NCBI GenBank assembly: GCA_022606425.2
Contig: JAHDVF020000046.1
Coordinates: 186,001-250,000, forward strand
Direction of reading: 5' to 3'
Source of the DNA: Lepidostoma basale
Taxonomy: Eukaryota; Arthropoda; Insecta; Trichoptera; Lepidostomatidae
Length of the DNA stretch: 64,000 nucleotides
The position numbers were made by a program, and so were the translations under genes. A model generated the notes under the pieces. The model worked only from the letters and a program-made list of their open reading frames with translations, did not search any database and was not told where the DNA came from. Shown here one piece after another: positions 1 to 10,189 of the stretch (position 1 is its first letter; every line of letters starts with the position of its first letter).

Positions 1-247
1 AAGGTCTCATATTTGGGTCACGTGCTGCGTGGAGAAAAGTACCGCCTCCTCCGACTTATATTGGAGGGCAAGATAGAGGGAAGACGGGGAGTTGGCAGAA
101 AACAGATGTCCTGGCTGCGCAACATTAGAGAGTGGACCGGAATGAGGACGGTGGATGACCTGTTTCGGGCAGCGCAGGACAGGGAGGTTTTCGCCGGAGT
201 GATCGCCAACGTCGGGGGGACCTGACACGGCACAGGAAGAAGAAGAA
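1..247 (+). mobile_element. RTE-C LINE 3' end
   Basis: The window starts inside the C-terminal ORF of an RTE-like element. The frame is open from base 1 to the TGA at 223-225 (YLGHVLRGEKYRL, EGRRG, WLRNIREWTG, VIANVGGT). After about 8 bases it ends in a GAA-repeat tail (233-245). The same C-terminus recurs at 16068, 33783(-), 39140 and 53115. Confidence 0.85.
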
Positions 248-640
248 ACCGCCGCGCCGTGATCATATCGAAAAACCAACGAGCCAATTGAAATTTGAAT
301 TCTCTGACGATAGGGGGTTAAAGCCGGTTTCGTTCCCAAAATAATTATTGCCAGAACCTTCCCGCCAGGCTCCGAGAAACCAATACCGAGTTCAGGGGAG
401 GATTAATAGAAGTTTATTAAATACAAAAAGAGGCTTTAAAAGGGTTAGTCGTGCAGAAGTTTTGACATCCCCCTACACAAAACATCCCCATTTGTTTGCC
501 ATTAAGTAAGTAAAAATGTGTGTTACTCGGAAAACCCTAAATTTAAAATATAAAAAACGATTTATTATGCAACGTCATGGCAGATAATGAAAAACACGAA
601 TTTCCAAATAAAAGTGACAACAAATAGAAACTTAATATAT
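248..640. other. No gene seen
   Basis: AT-rich spacer without a supported ORF, tandem repeat or recognisable element. Confidence 0.6.
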
Positions 641-732
641 ATTGATGAATAACATTTTAATATTTTTTAAAAGGGAAAGACATATTTATTAATCTTATTA
701 TTAATGAGTTACAGCGTTTGAAGTATGATGTA

Positions 733-820
733 GGTACAAATAGCATTCTTGTACCGATCCTTATGTATGGAAATAAAACATGCAGTGCCAAAAGACCAAC
801 GGAAGAATAGATAGTAAAAA
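733..820 (+). mobile_element. RTE-A fragment
   Basis: Short sense piece matching the LVPTLMYGSEAW region of RTE-A (here ILVPILMYGNKT), heavily decayed, facing the minus-strand copy that follows. Confidence 0.6.
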
Positions 821-830
821 AATCTAACTT

Positions 831-1264
831 AGTTACCATCACGCCGTCTCCCCGATAGGGTAAGCAGAAATAATTGACTAGCACACTTTTCTTTCCTGAC
901 ATTTTTCTCTCGCTTCCTCAACATTCATACATCGTGTCTTGCACGCGCGTCGATTTCTCTGACTCCTCACGTGGCTGACATTCAATATTTGATGTATTTG
1001 ATCGTGCAACGTTTTCCTCGGTCTTCCATTTCTATTTCTAGTACCATTTACATCGTTAACATATACTTTTTTGTCTTTTTTTTTCATTCATTCTTTCCAT
1101 GTGTCCAAAACATCTTAATGATCCTTTCATTATTTTGTTCATAACAACATCATTCGCACCGCATTCTCTTCTTATATTTTCATTCGACACTCTATCATAC
1201 ACAGAATATGAATACGTTTCTACTGGATTTATTCTACTTTCATCCATGCTTCGTTTCCATACAT
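831..1264 (-). mobile_element. RTE-A LINE 3' fragment
   Basis: Minus-strand RTE-A C-terminus with VYVNDVNGTRNRNGRPRKT, LNVSHVRSQRNRRAC and CMNVEEAREKCQERK. The 3' end (gttaccatcacgccgtctcc on the plus strand) lies at 831. Several frameshifts and substitutions. Confidence 0.8.
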
Positions 1265-1833
1265 AAGATATGTCAGGAAAGAAAAATGTGGCAGTCCATG
1301 GCGCACTCAAAGTCATCATTACAAAAATATAAAAATATCCACTAAAGCAGTATAAAATGGAGTTCTTGTTCCAACACTTATGTATGATAGTGAAGCTTGG
1401 AGCTGGCACAAAATTATGAAATTAGGATATATGTCGTAGAAATGAGATCACTGAAATGAATATACGTAAAAATGACGAAATAAGGGAGAAATGTAAGGCA
1501 GATAATTACATCATAAGTAAAATTAAAAAAGGATCCCTGAGTAGTTTGGACAAACGAAACGAATGGACGAGAGACGAATGGTTAAAATGTTGTTTACAAG
1601 CGGTATGAGTGGAAAGAGAAGCTGCGGAAGACTAAAGAAAGCATGACATGACCAAATTAATTAAATACTAACAGGCGGGCACATTCGAAGTCGGAAAAAT
1701 CAACGAGCTTATAAATTACAATATATGGAAGTAAAGGAATTAAGAGCGGTATGTCAGAACATAACAGTATGGCGGTCCATCCTCTCTGCCTACCGCTACG
1801 CTGATATGGTGTGATGGTTAGTTAGTTAGTTTT
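1265..1833 (+). mobile_element. RTE-A LINE 3' fragment, divergent
   Basis: Plus-strand copy running from GALKVI through NDEIREKCKADNYIISKIKKGSL to a tail of three ttag units at 1813-1828. Its first 30 bases repeat a motif from the far 3' end of the family, so the copy is rearranged. Frames are broken. Confidence 0.75.
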
Positions 1834-2330
1834 ACAATTAAAAAAATGGAATATGATTTTAAATCATCCCTTTTGCAGAAATATAAGTTATTTTAAAATA
1901 AAGAAAATATCTCCCAACGTGTCAAGCATAGATAAATGTGTCAAACTTCTCGCTACAAATTCAAAAGCTCTCCATCAAAACTGCACAAAGCAGCTCGGTG
2001 CATCCCGGTTCCGGTATCTGCAGCTCGCATCCGGTTTACCGCTCGCTTCCGGAAATCCGCCAGACTTTCGGGAAGTAGCGCGACCCGCTTCCTGTTCCGG
2101 GACACCGAATAATTATGGAAAACCGACAGAAAATGTAGTGGCAACCTGTAGAAATGGAATTTATTATCTGAAAGCTTCAGTTTTAAACACTTTTTTAGCC
2201 GAGTCGTTCCTCCGTAGTGATGGTTGGAGTGGATGGATGGACGGCCATTATCTTCCATATTGATACTGCTTAATAAATTGATAAATAATATTTTTATTTT
2301 CTAATGCAAACAGAACTTTTCACACATGTA
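1834..2330. other. Spacer with an unexplained 136-codon ORF
   Basis: Contains a plus-strand ORF at 1853-2263 and a minus-strand ORF of 101 codons over the same bases. The middle (1990-2100) is GC-richer with repeated ccggttccgg/cgcatccgg motifs. I recognise neither protein. Overlapping ORFs and odd composition argue for a repeat rather than a gene. Confidence 0.3.
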
Positions 2331-3292
2331 AGAAACTTCTGGGATCTAAGTTATTCAGCAGGAATACCAAATTTTTCATATATAAAATTATTTTAAGACC
2401 GGTAGTCACTTATGACTGTGAGACATGGTCTCTAACGCAGAAAGAGGAGACATGCTAGCATTTACTGAGAGAAAAAAAATTATAAATAAAATTTTAATCC
2501 ACGCCGGAGAAGACGGAGTAGACCGATAATACAGAGTAGATGGAGTAGATGGAAAAGACGGAGAAGACGGAGAAGACGGAAAAGACGGAGAAGACGGAGT
2601 AGACGGAGAAGACGGCTAAGACAGTTAAGACGGAGATGACGCAGAAGACGGAGAAGACGGCTAATACGGTTAAGACGGAGAAGACGAAGAAGTCGGAGAA
2701 AACGGTTAATACGGTTAAGCCGGAGAAGACGGAGAAGACGGAGAAGACGGAGAAGACGAATAAGACGGAAAAGACGGAGAAGACGCAGAAGACGCAGAAG
2801 ACGGGGAAGACGGAGAAGAAGAAGGAGGAGAAGACGGAGAAGACGCAGAAGACGCAGCAGACTGAGAAGACGTAGAGGAGAGAGAAAAGAGAGAAAAGAA
2901 AAAAGCGGGAGAAGAAAGCAAGCTGGCAAGATTTGAATGGAAAATTTTTGGACGCACACTGGAGATTGTTTTTACAAAATCAAAAGAAATCTTCAACTTG
3001 AAGTACTGATTAACCAGGAAACAGTAGTGAGATTTTGTAAGTCTCAACGCCTACGGTAGGCTGGCCATGTGGAAAGAATGCCAGAGGGTAGAACACCACA
3101 AATTATATCCAGATGGGTGCCCCGCGAAAAGAGACCTAGAGGCAGGCCGAGGAAAAGATGGGCGAATTGCGTGAAAGAAGATTGGGAGAAAATAGAAGGG
3201 GCTGGGAAATGGAGAGAGATGACCAGGGACAGAAGTCAGTGGTGGACCGTTGTGAAGAAGGCCAAGACCCCACACCGGGAGCCATCTTGGAG
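2331..3292 (+). mobile_element. LINE-G 3' fragment interrupted by minisatellite
   Basis: Reverse-transcriptase element C-terminus: a YxCETWSLTQ-like segment at 2405-2450, then the GAAGAC minisatellite, then LARFEWKIF (from 2923) and, from about 3060, RLAMWKECQRV/GHVERMPEGRTPQIISRWVPREKRPRGRPRKRWANCVKEDWEK. Intact-order relatives are at 38645 and 40018. Confidence 0.8.
2505..2880 (+). repeat. GAAGACGGA minisatellite
   Basis: About 375 bases of imperfect 9-base units (ggagaagac with gtagac, taagac and cagaag variants). One frame reads as Lys-Thr-Glu repeats and the antisense as Leu-Arg repeats, so the 79-, 110- and 159-codon ORFs here are artefacts. A sister array lies at 24340-24770 on the opposite strand with the same flank. 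Confidence 0.9.
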
Positions 3293-3356
3293 GCTATCCA
3301 TTTTTATGTTCCGGATGGTTATCTTCAACAGCGTCAGCACAGACTGATGTTGAGAT
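3293..3356 (+). mobile_element. LINE-F scrap
   Basis: About 60 bases encode FYVPDGYLQQRQHRLM, matching the LFVPDNYLRQRQHRLF motif near the C-terminus of the LINE-F ORF at 55691-57577. Confidence 0.65.
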
Positions 3357-3357
3357 A

Positions 3358-3442
3358 GCGAGAGAAGTATGTTAGGAAAGAAAAGTGTGGTAGTCCATTA
3401 TTTCTGCCCACCCCTTCGGAGACGGCGTAATAGTTAAGCATA
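3358..3442 (+). mobile_element. RTE-A terminal fragment
   Basis: Only the last 85 bases of RTE-A: gaaagaaaagtgtggcagtc-like sequence, the CCCCTTCGG hairpin region and a decayed tail. Confidence 0.7.
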
Positions 3443-3825
3443 AGTAAATAGCTAAATATTAACGGAAAAGCTACCACTCTATAAAACCTGAAACGGCGGT
3501 TTTTTCTATGTGATTGAAATCCACTCCGCTCCGGTTCTCTGGCAAAGGACGAAATTAATATATTTAAATAAATAAAATGAAATCTAACTTTCTGATTTAT
3601 TTTTAGCGGAGACCCAAACCATAATCTGCCATGTGAGTTATTACCTAGCGAATAGGAGACCATACACGGACACTCGTTCCGCGTGGAAAAAGTAATTGGA
3701 TTTTCAGTAGTGATACAACGAGGTGAATTATGTAAGATTATTATATTTAGAACAACAAATTCAACAATGCTTTTGTATATAATAATAAAATTACGTCATT
3801 TAAAAGGGTAATTAAATACAACGTT
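3443..3825. other. No gene seen
   Basis: AT-rich spacer; nothing supportable on either strand. Confidence 0.55.
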
Positions 3826-4145
3826 TTGTTACTAATACACAAAATTGTTATTGATCACACCTCCCAAGAAATTTTAAGGAAGATAAAAAATAACCAACAT
3901 GAACATCAATATGAAACAAGAAGGATAAATGAACTAAGGCTCCCATTCAGAAAAAAAAAACATCATATCCAAATAATGGACACCACCAGACTCCCTTATA
4001 TTGCACTACATAATGAGTCTCACGAACTCGTCCTCGTGGAAGACCTAAAACATGGAAAGACAACTGAGAATCCACCTCACAGGAGAAGTAACCCTCTGAA
4101 GAATAGACCATATTGGTTATAGCAAGAAAGAATCAGAAGAAAACT
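3826..4145 (+). mobile_element. RTE-B-like remnant
   Basis: Degenerate C-terminus: MDTTRLPYIALH followed, after a frame change, by a RGRPKTWKDNWES-like segment. It parallels MDPSRLPFIVLH..GRPPKRWIDSWES of the RTE-B copy at 4655. The 98-codon ORF is a frame-shifted reading of it. Confidence 0.5.
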
Positions 4146-4154
4146 ACAATAACA

Positions 4155-4620
4155 ACAAACCATCACACCGTTTCCCCGAAAGGGTAGGCAAAGAGAATGG
4201 ACCACTTCACTACTCTATCCTGACACACCTCTCTAGCTTCCTCCACATTTATACAATGAGTCATTCATACACTTCGATTTTTCCGACTTCTAAAATGACC
4301 AACCTTAAAAATTTGATTAATTTGGTCATGCTATGTTTTCTACGGTCTACCTCAACTCCGTACTCCATTTACATCGTTAACGTGTACTTTCTTTATCATT
4401 ATTTCTCCATCTATGTGCCCCATATGTCCGAAACAACGCGGCAATCCTTTCATATATTTTTTCATAATACCTTCTTTCACTCTACATTTCTTTCTTATAT
4501 CATTTGAAATTCTGTCGTACATCGTTCTAACACATACACGTCTTAGGGACCTCATCTTTGCCGCATTTATTCTGCTTTCATTTTTCTTCTGCCAGTTCCG
4601 TGCTTCGCTTCCAAGTAGAA
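4155..4620 (-). mobile_element. RTE-A' LINE 3' fragment
   Basis: Minus-strand copy of the A' subfamily with SLRRVCVRTMYDRISNDIRKKCR and GLPRCFGHMGHIDGE. The terminal tail on the plus strand is an aacaacaaacc run at 4146-4160, typical of A'. Confidence 0.8.
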
Positions 4621-4654
4621 TATAAATTTAATTATTTAAAAAACAAAAAAAAAT

Positions 4655-5196
4655 GATATCTGGGTGTGGACCTGTGTGGGAAAATGGATCTACCGTGTGG
4701 AGTGATGGGGCAAATAAACAAGGCTGCGGTTATTTCAGGATGTTTGAAGAAGTCAATTTGGAAAAACCCTGACATGAAGATCAGCAGCAAAGTGAGAATT
4801 TATAAGACCTGTGTGCGACCTATCATGACATATGGGATCGAGTGCAGGGCGGACACCACAATCACAAAAAACGCGCTCAGAGTGTCAGAAATAAAACGCT
4901 CAGATTTATATCTGGCAAGACACTGCAACAGAAGATAAGGGAGATATGTGAAGTCGAGGATGTCGTTAGATGGGGAAGGCAAAGGAGAAGATACTGGTAT
5001 GCACACGTGAGGAGAATGGATCCATCCAGACTCCCCTTCATTGTGTTGCACGGCCAGCCCCATAGTAGACCACCCCCGGGCAGACCACCAAAGAGATGGA
5101 TTGACAGCTGGGAGTCGACTTCGCAGGAGGCCAATTCCTCTTAAGAAACAGGCCACTAGGCCTACACTAAGATTAAGAAGAAGAGAAGAAGAACTT
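4655..5196 (+). mobile_element. RTE-B LINE 3' fragment
   Basis: From LDLCGKMDLPCGVMGQINKAAVISGCLKKSIW through VRIYKTCVRPIMTYGIE, then (after a frameshift near 4865) LRFISGKTLQQKIREICEVEDVVRWGRQRRRYW and PPGRPPKRWIDSWES. It ends with a GAAGAAG-type tail. Typical RTE-clade C-terminal region downstream of the RT palm. Confidence 0.85.
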
Positions 5197-5530
5197 AAAA
5201 AAACATTCTCAACATTCTTGTTATATTATATTTATGAAAAGGCTGTCGGTTGATGGGTTCGTACTGTAAAGTAGAGCCATATTTTATAGGGAAATTATGA
5301 TTTACAGCTGAGGTCGCCAGATGGAGTTAGGTACAGAGAGACAGTTTATATGGCGGGAAAGGAAATCGATACCAAAAGTCATGAATAAATGTAGCTCGAA
5401 TCTAATATTTACATTTTAAATATACAGGATTTTTCTAGAGATACGTAAAATATAACCTTTAAACATTATTTTGTTTAAGTGTTGAAATTATTATATTTTG
5501 TTTTTTATATTAAATATTATGTACATATAG
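5197..5530. other. No gene seen
   Basis: AT-rich spacer with no supported element. Confidence 0.55.
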
Positions 5531-5905
5531 TGTCGAATGAAAATATAAGAAGCGAATGCGGTGCGAATGATGGTGTTATGAACAAAATAATGAAAGGATC
5601 ATTAAGATGGTTTGGACATATGGAAAGAATGAACGAATAAAGAATTTAAAAATATATATATGTTAACGATGTAAATATGGAACTAGAAATAGAGGAAGAC
5701 CGAGGAAAACATGTCACGATCAAATAAATCAAATATTGAATGTCGGCCATGTGAGGAGTAAGAGAAATCGACGCGCGTGCATGACACGATGTATGAATGT
5801 TGAAAAAGCGAGAGAATTGTGTCAGAAAAGAAAAGTGTGGCAGTCCATTATTTCTGTCTACCCCTTCGGGGAGACGGCGTAATGGCTAGTTAGTTAGTTA
5901 CTTAT
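5531..5905 (+). mobile_element. RTE-A LINE 3' fragment
   Basis: NENIRSECGANDGVMNKIMKGSLRWFGHMERMNE region to the SAYPFGETA end (stop changed), hairpin at 5858-5868 and a tail of ttagttagtta at 5886-5900. Close to the family consensus but with point lesions. Confidence 0.85.
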
Positions 5906-6291
5906 TATGTATATAAGTATTTAGTATACATAAAAGTGTTCTAATTCATTTTGAATTAAAAATAAATTGTGTAGATTTTCACATAATTTTTTTTTCCCTT
6001 TTTTTATTTTGGGTGTTTAGTTCGTGTAACTTGTCCTTCTCGATCGACATTTCGGGGATCGTTGCAGTCTCCATCTTCAGATTGATGATACATGATAATA
6101 TGATACGAGTATATGAGTTTTATGATATTTAATAGTGATGAAGAAACCACACTGGCAAAAATTAAGTTATCAGTGGTAAGATCACATATCGACTATTCGT
6201 CAGATAACGAAATTATACGCATTTTCGTAATTTTACAGAGATTGATTTAAAAAAAACAGCATACATCAAAAGTGCAAACAAAACTTGATTC
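5906..6291. other. AT-rich spacer
   Basis: No gene. A stretch at 6030-6110 (cgacatttcggggatcgttg...ccatcttcag) looks like the tail of a Penelope-type element but is too short to be sure. Confidence 0.4.
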
Positions 6292-6410
6292 CTCTTCCAA
6301 AGCAGGATTACTGAAAGCAAGCGCGTCGATATCAAACAGCAACGTCACTTCACGACGAGTGTCCGAAGACGATAAAAAAAATTGTTTGTGTTTTGTATTG
6401 TTTATTTATT
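6292..6410 (+). repeat. 118-bp dispersed repeat, copy 1
   Basis: Nearly the same sequence (caaagcaggattac...cacgacgagtgtccgaagac) occurs at 24893-25012 in the same orientation. It abuts a MITE here and a minisatellite-bearing LINE there. Family unknown. Confidence 0.75.
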
Positions 6411-6770
6411 AAGGATTAATTGTATCTCAATAGAGACGAAGATGTAAATTATTTGGAAACAGAATATGGTAGTCGAGGCGTTTACAGGACTTATGACCTG
6501 TCATTGGTTGGGTTAAGCGATCACTTTATGTTAACAACATTCCCCATTCCGCCCTTCTTACGACACCACATTTGACAATTTTTTTGGAACTTGTATATAT
6601 GCTACTATTTTTTAATAACTTCACATTGTTGTACACTAGCGCCATCTATTAAGATAATTTGTAAGCATTAAGCAGAAAACCTTTATTAATACAATGTGAA
6701 AGGCTTTTACGCAATTATCACATTGCTAGATAACGCCTGGAGTGAAACTTTTTTTATGAATTAGAGAATG
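6411..6770 (+). mobile_element. M1 MITE-like element, copy 1
   Basis: Non-coding repeat running from ggattaattgtatctcaata to taacgcctggag. It shares cttacgacc/tgacctgtcattgg, cattccccattcc and the cgcctttcacattg end with copies at 19370(-), 25849(-), 32930(-) and 40885(-). Copies carry one or two catagatggcg motifs. Confidence 0.75.
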
Positions 6771-6775
6771 AATTA

Positions 6776-6985
6776 GAAGATGTAAATTATTTATGGAAAC
6801 AGAATATGGCAGTCGAGGCGTTTACAGGACTTGTGACCTGTCATTGATTGGGTTAAGCGATCACTTTATGTTAACAAGTTCCCCATTCCGCCCTTCTTAC
6901 GACATAAAGTGATCGCAATTACGGGAATGTTGTTTACATAAAGTGATCGCTTAACCCAAACAATGACAGGTCATAAGTCCTGTCC
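6776..6985 (+). repeat. M1 fold-back (inverted pair)
   Basis: A second M1 segment followed at once by its own inverted copy. The acaggacttgtgacctgtca...ttaagcgatcactttatg arm at 6825-6870 is answered by cataaagtgatcgcttaaccc...tgacaggtcataagtcctgt at 6935-6982. It could form a long hairpin. Confidence 0.8.
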
Positions 6986-7304
6986 CCTCCAAATGGAGGG
7001 AAGAAAGTTGGAGAAGAAGAAGATATTAACATATGTTGTAATATATTCTATATTAAATAAAAACGTGCTGCAAAATTATGTGAAACACTAATGTATATGA
7101 GCTTCGTTTCCTTAGTAAAATCATGAAAGCTTTCTAGCTAGTGGTTTACACAGCGGGTGAAACTTTTAACGGCGGAAACAGAATCCAGTGGCGGCGTGTC
7201 AATTATAATATATGTACATTTTTTTTTTTTTAACTTTAAAAATAACAGCTTTTTTCTAGACATTTTTTTAAATATGTACGTACATTATTTAGATGTAAAC
7301 TTCT
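6986..7304. other. Spacer
   Basis: Begins with a gaagaagaagat run that resembles a LINE tail (7010-7025). The rest is AT-rich with no ORF. Confidence 0.45.
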
Positions 7305-7449
7305 GACGACGAAGTTTAGACGGTCTTCGAGACAGAGTGACTGTCACACCGAAGGTACCGGGTTCGATTCCCGGTGATGATTATGTAAAAATAATTCACG
7401 TTACAAAAAATGCCAATAGTCTAGCTACCTATCACTTATCATGAGAATC
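7305..7449 (+). mobile_element. tRNA-derived SINE, copy 1
   Basis: The head has a degenerate A box (agacagagtgac) and a clear B box (gggttcgattccc) about 35 bases on, followed by the family body (gccaatagtctagctacctatcac..tcatgagaatc). Interrupted at 7449 by an RTE-B insertion. Relatives at 7691, 7920, 22575(-), 26735 and 51023(-). Confidence 0.7.
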
Positions 7450-7690
7450 TTCTTCTTCATCTTAGTTTTGGTCGTATGACCTGTTTGTGACGGTGGGCTG
7501 TCCTAGGATGATGTCCAGCCATCTCTCCATCTCTTCGGCGGCCTTCCTGGTAATCTCTTGCTGCTTGGGTTTTCATCTTTAACAATTTTTGCAATTCTTG
7601 TATTCTCCATGCGGTCCGCGTGGTCTCTCCAAAAGCGCCTTCTGCTTCTTCCCCGTCTCACTATGTCTTCAACGCCACAGACAGACCTTG
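7450..7690 (-). mobile_element. RTE-B LINE fragment with 11-bp target duplication
   Basis: Minus-strand terminal 241 bases of RTE-B (SVCGVEDIVRRGRSRRRFWRDHADRMENTRI, RLPGRPPKRWRDGW, GAA tail at the low-coordinate end). It is flanked by perfect direct repeats TCATGAGAATC at 7439-7449 and 7691-7701, placing it inside a SINE. Confidence 0.85.
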
Positions 7691-7835
7691 TCATGAGAAT
7701 CAATAGTTAAAAAATTGACTGCCATACAGGTTTCGGGTTCGATTCCCAACGAAGATAATGTAACAAAAAATGGCAATAGATTAGCTACATATCACTTGTC
7801 ATGAGAATCAATGGCTAAAAAGTTGTATACAGTAA
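7691..7835 (+). mobile_element. tRNA-derived SINE, copy 2
   Basis: B box gggttcgattccc at 7735-7748 then body aatggcaatagattagctac and tcatgagaatcaatggctaaaaagttg. The A-box part is decayed. Confidence 0.65.
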
Positions 7836-7919
7836 TCAAATAATCTGATACATGCAAATGTGGAAATCAACAGGAAAATACTACATTCAAGGCCTTAAAC
7901 TAGTTGCATAGTAATTCCA

Positions 7920-8025
7920 GAAAATAACAGTGTAAATCTCACAATGTATTTGGCCAGGTGTAGAATTCACGTGACCATAAAATGGCGATAGGTTAGTTAC
8001 CTATCACATGTCATGAAAATTAATA
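7920..8025 (+). mobile_element. SINE body fragment, copy 3
   Basis: Only the post-tRNA body remains: ggtgtagaattcacgtgacc, aaaatggcgataggttag, tatcacatgtcatg. Confidence 0.65.
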
Positions 8026-8026
8026 A

Positions 8027-8690
8027 TTTGGAGCAAGTAGATGAGTTCGTGTATTTAGGTAATATGTTTACAAAAGATGGGCGATCACGAATGGAGAGGG
8101 ATATTTAAAAAAGGGTCGGGGCAGGCAACAAAGTGAATGGTGCACTTAAAGTTGGCATCGCAAACAAAAACCTATCCAAAAAAGCTAGAATGGCAGTGCA
8201 CAATGGTGTTCTTCTACCGACCCTTATGTATGGAAGCGAAGCATGGAACTGGCAAATGAAGGATGAAAGTAGAATAAATGCAGTAGAAATGAGATGTGTG
8301 GATACTCTGTGTATGATAGTGTCGGATGAAAATATATTAAGTGAATGCGGTGCGAATGATGGTGTTATGAACAAAATAATGAAAGGATCATTAAGATGGT
8401 TTGGACATATGGAAAGAATAAATGAAGAAATAATGTTAAAAAAAATTATATGTTAACGATGTAAATGGAACCAGAAATAGAGGAAGACCGAGGAAAACGT
8501 GGGACGATCAAATAAATCAGATATTGAATGTAGGCCACGTGAGCAGTCAGAGAAATCGACGTACGTGCATGACACGATATATGAATGTTGAGGAAGCGAT
8601 AGAAATATGTCAGGAAAGAAAAGTGTGGCAGTCCTATCTTTCTACCTACCCCTTGGGGGAGACGGCGTGATGGTTAGTTAGTTAGTTATG
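8027..8690 (+). mobile_element. RTE-A LINE 3' fragment
   Basis: Covers LEQVDEFVYLGNMFTKDGRSRMERDI, RVGAGNKVNGALKVGIANKNLSKKARMAVHNGVLLPTLMYGSEAWNW and DESRINAVEM to the hairpin and a ttagttagttag tail at 8677-8690. Stop codons and short deletions break the frame. Confidence 0.88.
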
Positions 8691-8699
8691 TAAATTGTA

Positions 8700-8822
8700 T
8701 TGAAACTCAAGAAAATCAATAATTTGGATCAAGTAGAATGAATTCGTGTATTTAGGTCATGTTTACAAAAGAGCGAGTGGAGAAGGATATTGAATGTAGG
8801 GAATGGTGCACTTAAAGAGATT
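8700..8822 (+). mobile_element. RTE-A scrap
   Basis: A second, shorter copy of the LEQVDEFVYLG...NGALK segment (here with deletions) directly after the first copy's tail. Confidence 0.6.
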
Positions 8823-9237
8823 GAATGAAGAAAGATTAGCTATAAATAAAAGAGCCTTTTTCAGATTTTAAACTCTCGTTTTGAAATGTGTAGAGATTAC
8901 GCAGCACCGTTTATCGCGTACTTTTTAATCTCTGACAGAGAAAAGTAAAGCGCGCCGCTGGAATTGATTGAACCGATGCAGTAACTTGTATTGCAGTCGA
9001 GGTTCGCTGTGGTCGGCAAACATAAGCTCGTGATTAGCTCGGTACGGGATTTCAATATGAAACTGAAGAGAAATTGATTGGAACACTTCATGCGGTATTT
9101 ATATGAGAAATACCAAATAAGGGGGAATATTAATACTCGCTAGCAGGGGTAGTGCAGACGACAGAGTGAATGGTTCAAAAGTATATCCAAAATAGGTTAA
9201 TTTGGCAGATGGTGGTGTAAAGGGGGTGTCCTTGACC
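8823..9237. other. Spacer
   Basis: No convincing gene. 9140-9230 has weak matches to the GNKVNG..SKIG region of RTE-A. The 64-codon minus-strand ORF at 8897-9091 is not recognisable. Confidence 0.4.
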
Positions 9238-9345
9238 ACCGTCTTCTTCTTTTTCTTCTAAGTGTAGGCCTTATGGCCTGTTTTCTTAAGAGGGACTGCG
9301 AGGTCGACTCCCTACTGTCGATCCACCTTTTTGGTGGTCTGGTAT
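9238..9345 (-). mobile_element. RTE-B terminal fragment
   Basis: Minus-strand end of RTE-B: reverse complement reads gtggatcgacag..gagtcgacctcgcag..cttaagaaaacaggcc with a GAA-rich tail at 9241-9258, the same order as 5085-5180. Confidence 0.75.
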
Positions 9346-9379
9346 TTATTTTAAATTACTCGTATATAAATATATAAGT

Positions 9380-9540
9380 GCATGACATTCTGCAACATTA
9401 GCGTGAATGGTGAAAAGCTGGAACAAATGGATTCATTTGTATACATAGGAAGCATGTTCACAAAGGATGGGTGAAAAAGAGAAGAAAATAGAATGAAGGG
9501 TGGGGAAGACAACAAAGTGAATCGTCCATTGAAAAATGCT
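9380..9540 (+). mobile_element. RTE-A fragment
   Basis: CNISVNGEKLEQMDSFVYIGSMFTKDG reading with later stops; about 160 bases. Confidence 0.7.
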
Positions 9541-9544
9541 TTCT

Positions 9545-9690
9545 TTCTCCTCGTCATCTTCTTCTTCTTCTTCGGATTTTGCTGGCTATACATCGTAGTA
9601 ATTTCATCTCGTTGACGCGCAGAAGTTGCTTGGTTCGAGCTATTTCGGCTCTGAATTCTATTGCGTATGTTCAGATATGTCTGACGCAAG
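9545..9690 (-). mobile_element. LINE terminal fragment, family unclear
   Basis: Minus-strand ORF end ending in a run of Lys codons that is really a GAA tail (9558-9575). The upstream residues (YLNIRNRIQSRNSSNQATSA) resemble an RT-element C-terminus, but I cannot place the family. Confidence 0.4.
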
Positions 9691-9900
9691 TTTTGTAGTT
9701 TCGCACTTTTTACCCTTGATACTCATGTGCTTATTTTTCTAGGTGGTTTCCCTTAGACAGCCCGATATTGATGCAGCCAATGTTGATATTCGCATACTAT
9801 GTGATGCCTGAAACTGGAAACGTACTGATTAAAGTCAATTAAATGGGGTAGAAATGTGATCCCTTCAAAAGATATGAGCTAAATATTATAATTATATATA

Positions 9901-10080
9901 TAATATTGTGTCAAGTGCACATGTAAAAAGTGAATGCAATACAAAAGATGCTCAAGGTAATGAAAAGATTGGACCATTGAAAAAACTAAAAGGAAACATG
10001 AATGGATCACGTAGTATAATTACCGAGGAAAACGTGACACGATCAAATCAATCAAATATGAAATGTCGGCCCCATGAGTT
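9901..10080 (+). mobile_element. RTE-A degenerate fragment
   Basis: Matches to aatgaaaggatc, ccgaggaaaacgtg.cacgatcaaat and atgtcggcc in family order, with internal deletions. Confidence 0.55.
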
Positions 10081-10084
10081 TATA

Positions 10085-10182
10085 AGAGTGTCACCAGTCT
10101 GCCGATGCCAGCTAGCCCGACGAAACCGGTAACTGTCGAAATAAAGCAATAAGTGGAAGTTGTTAATAAAAAAACATCGTTA
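10085..10182 (+). mobile_element. Fold-back MITE remnant (one arm)
   Basis: One arm of the element seen complete at 11576-11740: caccagtctgccgatgccag, cgacgaaaccggt, ataagtggaagttgtta and the aaaaaaacatcgtt end. Confidence 0.75.
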
Positions 10183-10189
10183 TATATCA

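Noticed and set aside
1853..2263. 136-codon plus-strand ORF as a gene
   Set aside because: A 101-codon ORF overlaps it on the other strand; composition is odd, no domain is recognisable and there are no clear splice or promoter signals.
2480..2959. 159-codon Leu-Arg-rich minus-strand ORF and 79-codon Lys-Thr-Glu plus-strand ORF
   Set aside because: Both are translations of the GAAGACGGA minisatellite. Any array of multiple-of-three units is open in several frames.
8670..8690. TTAG repeats taken as telomeric sequence
   Set aside because: The insect telomere unit is TTAGG. These are ttag tetranucleotides forming RTE-A 3' tails at many internal sites.
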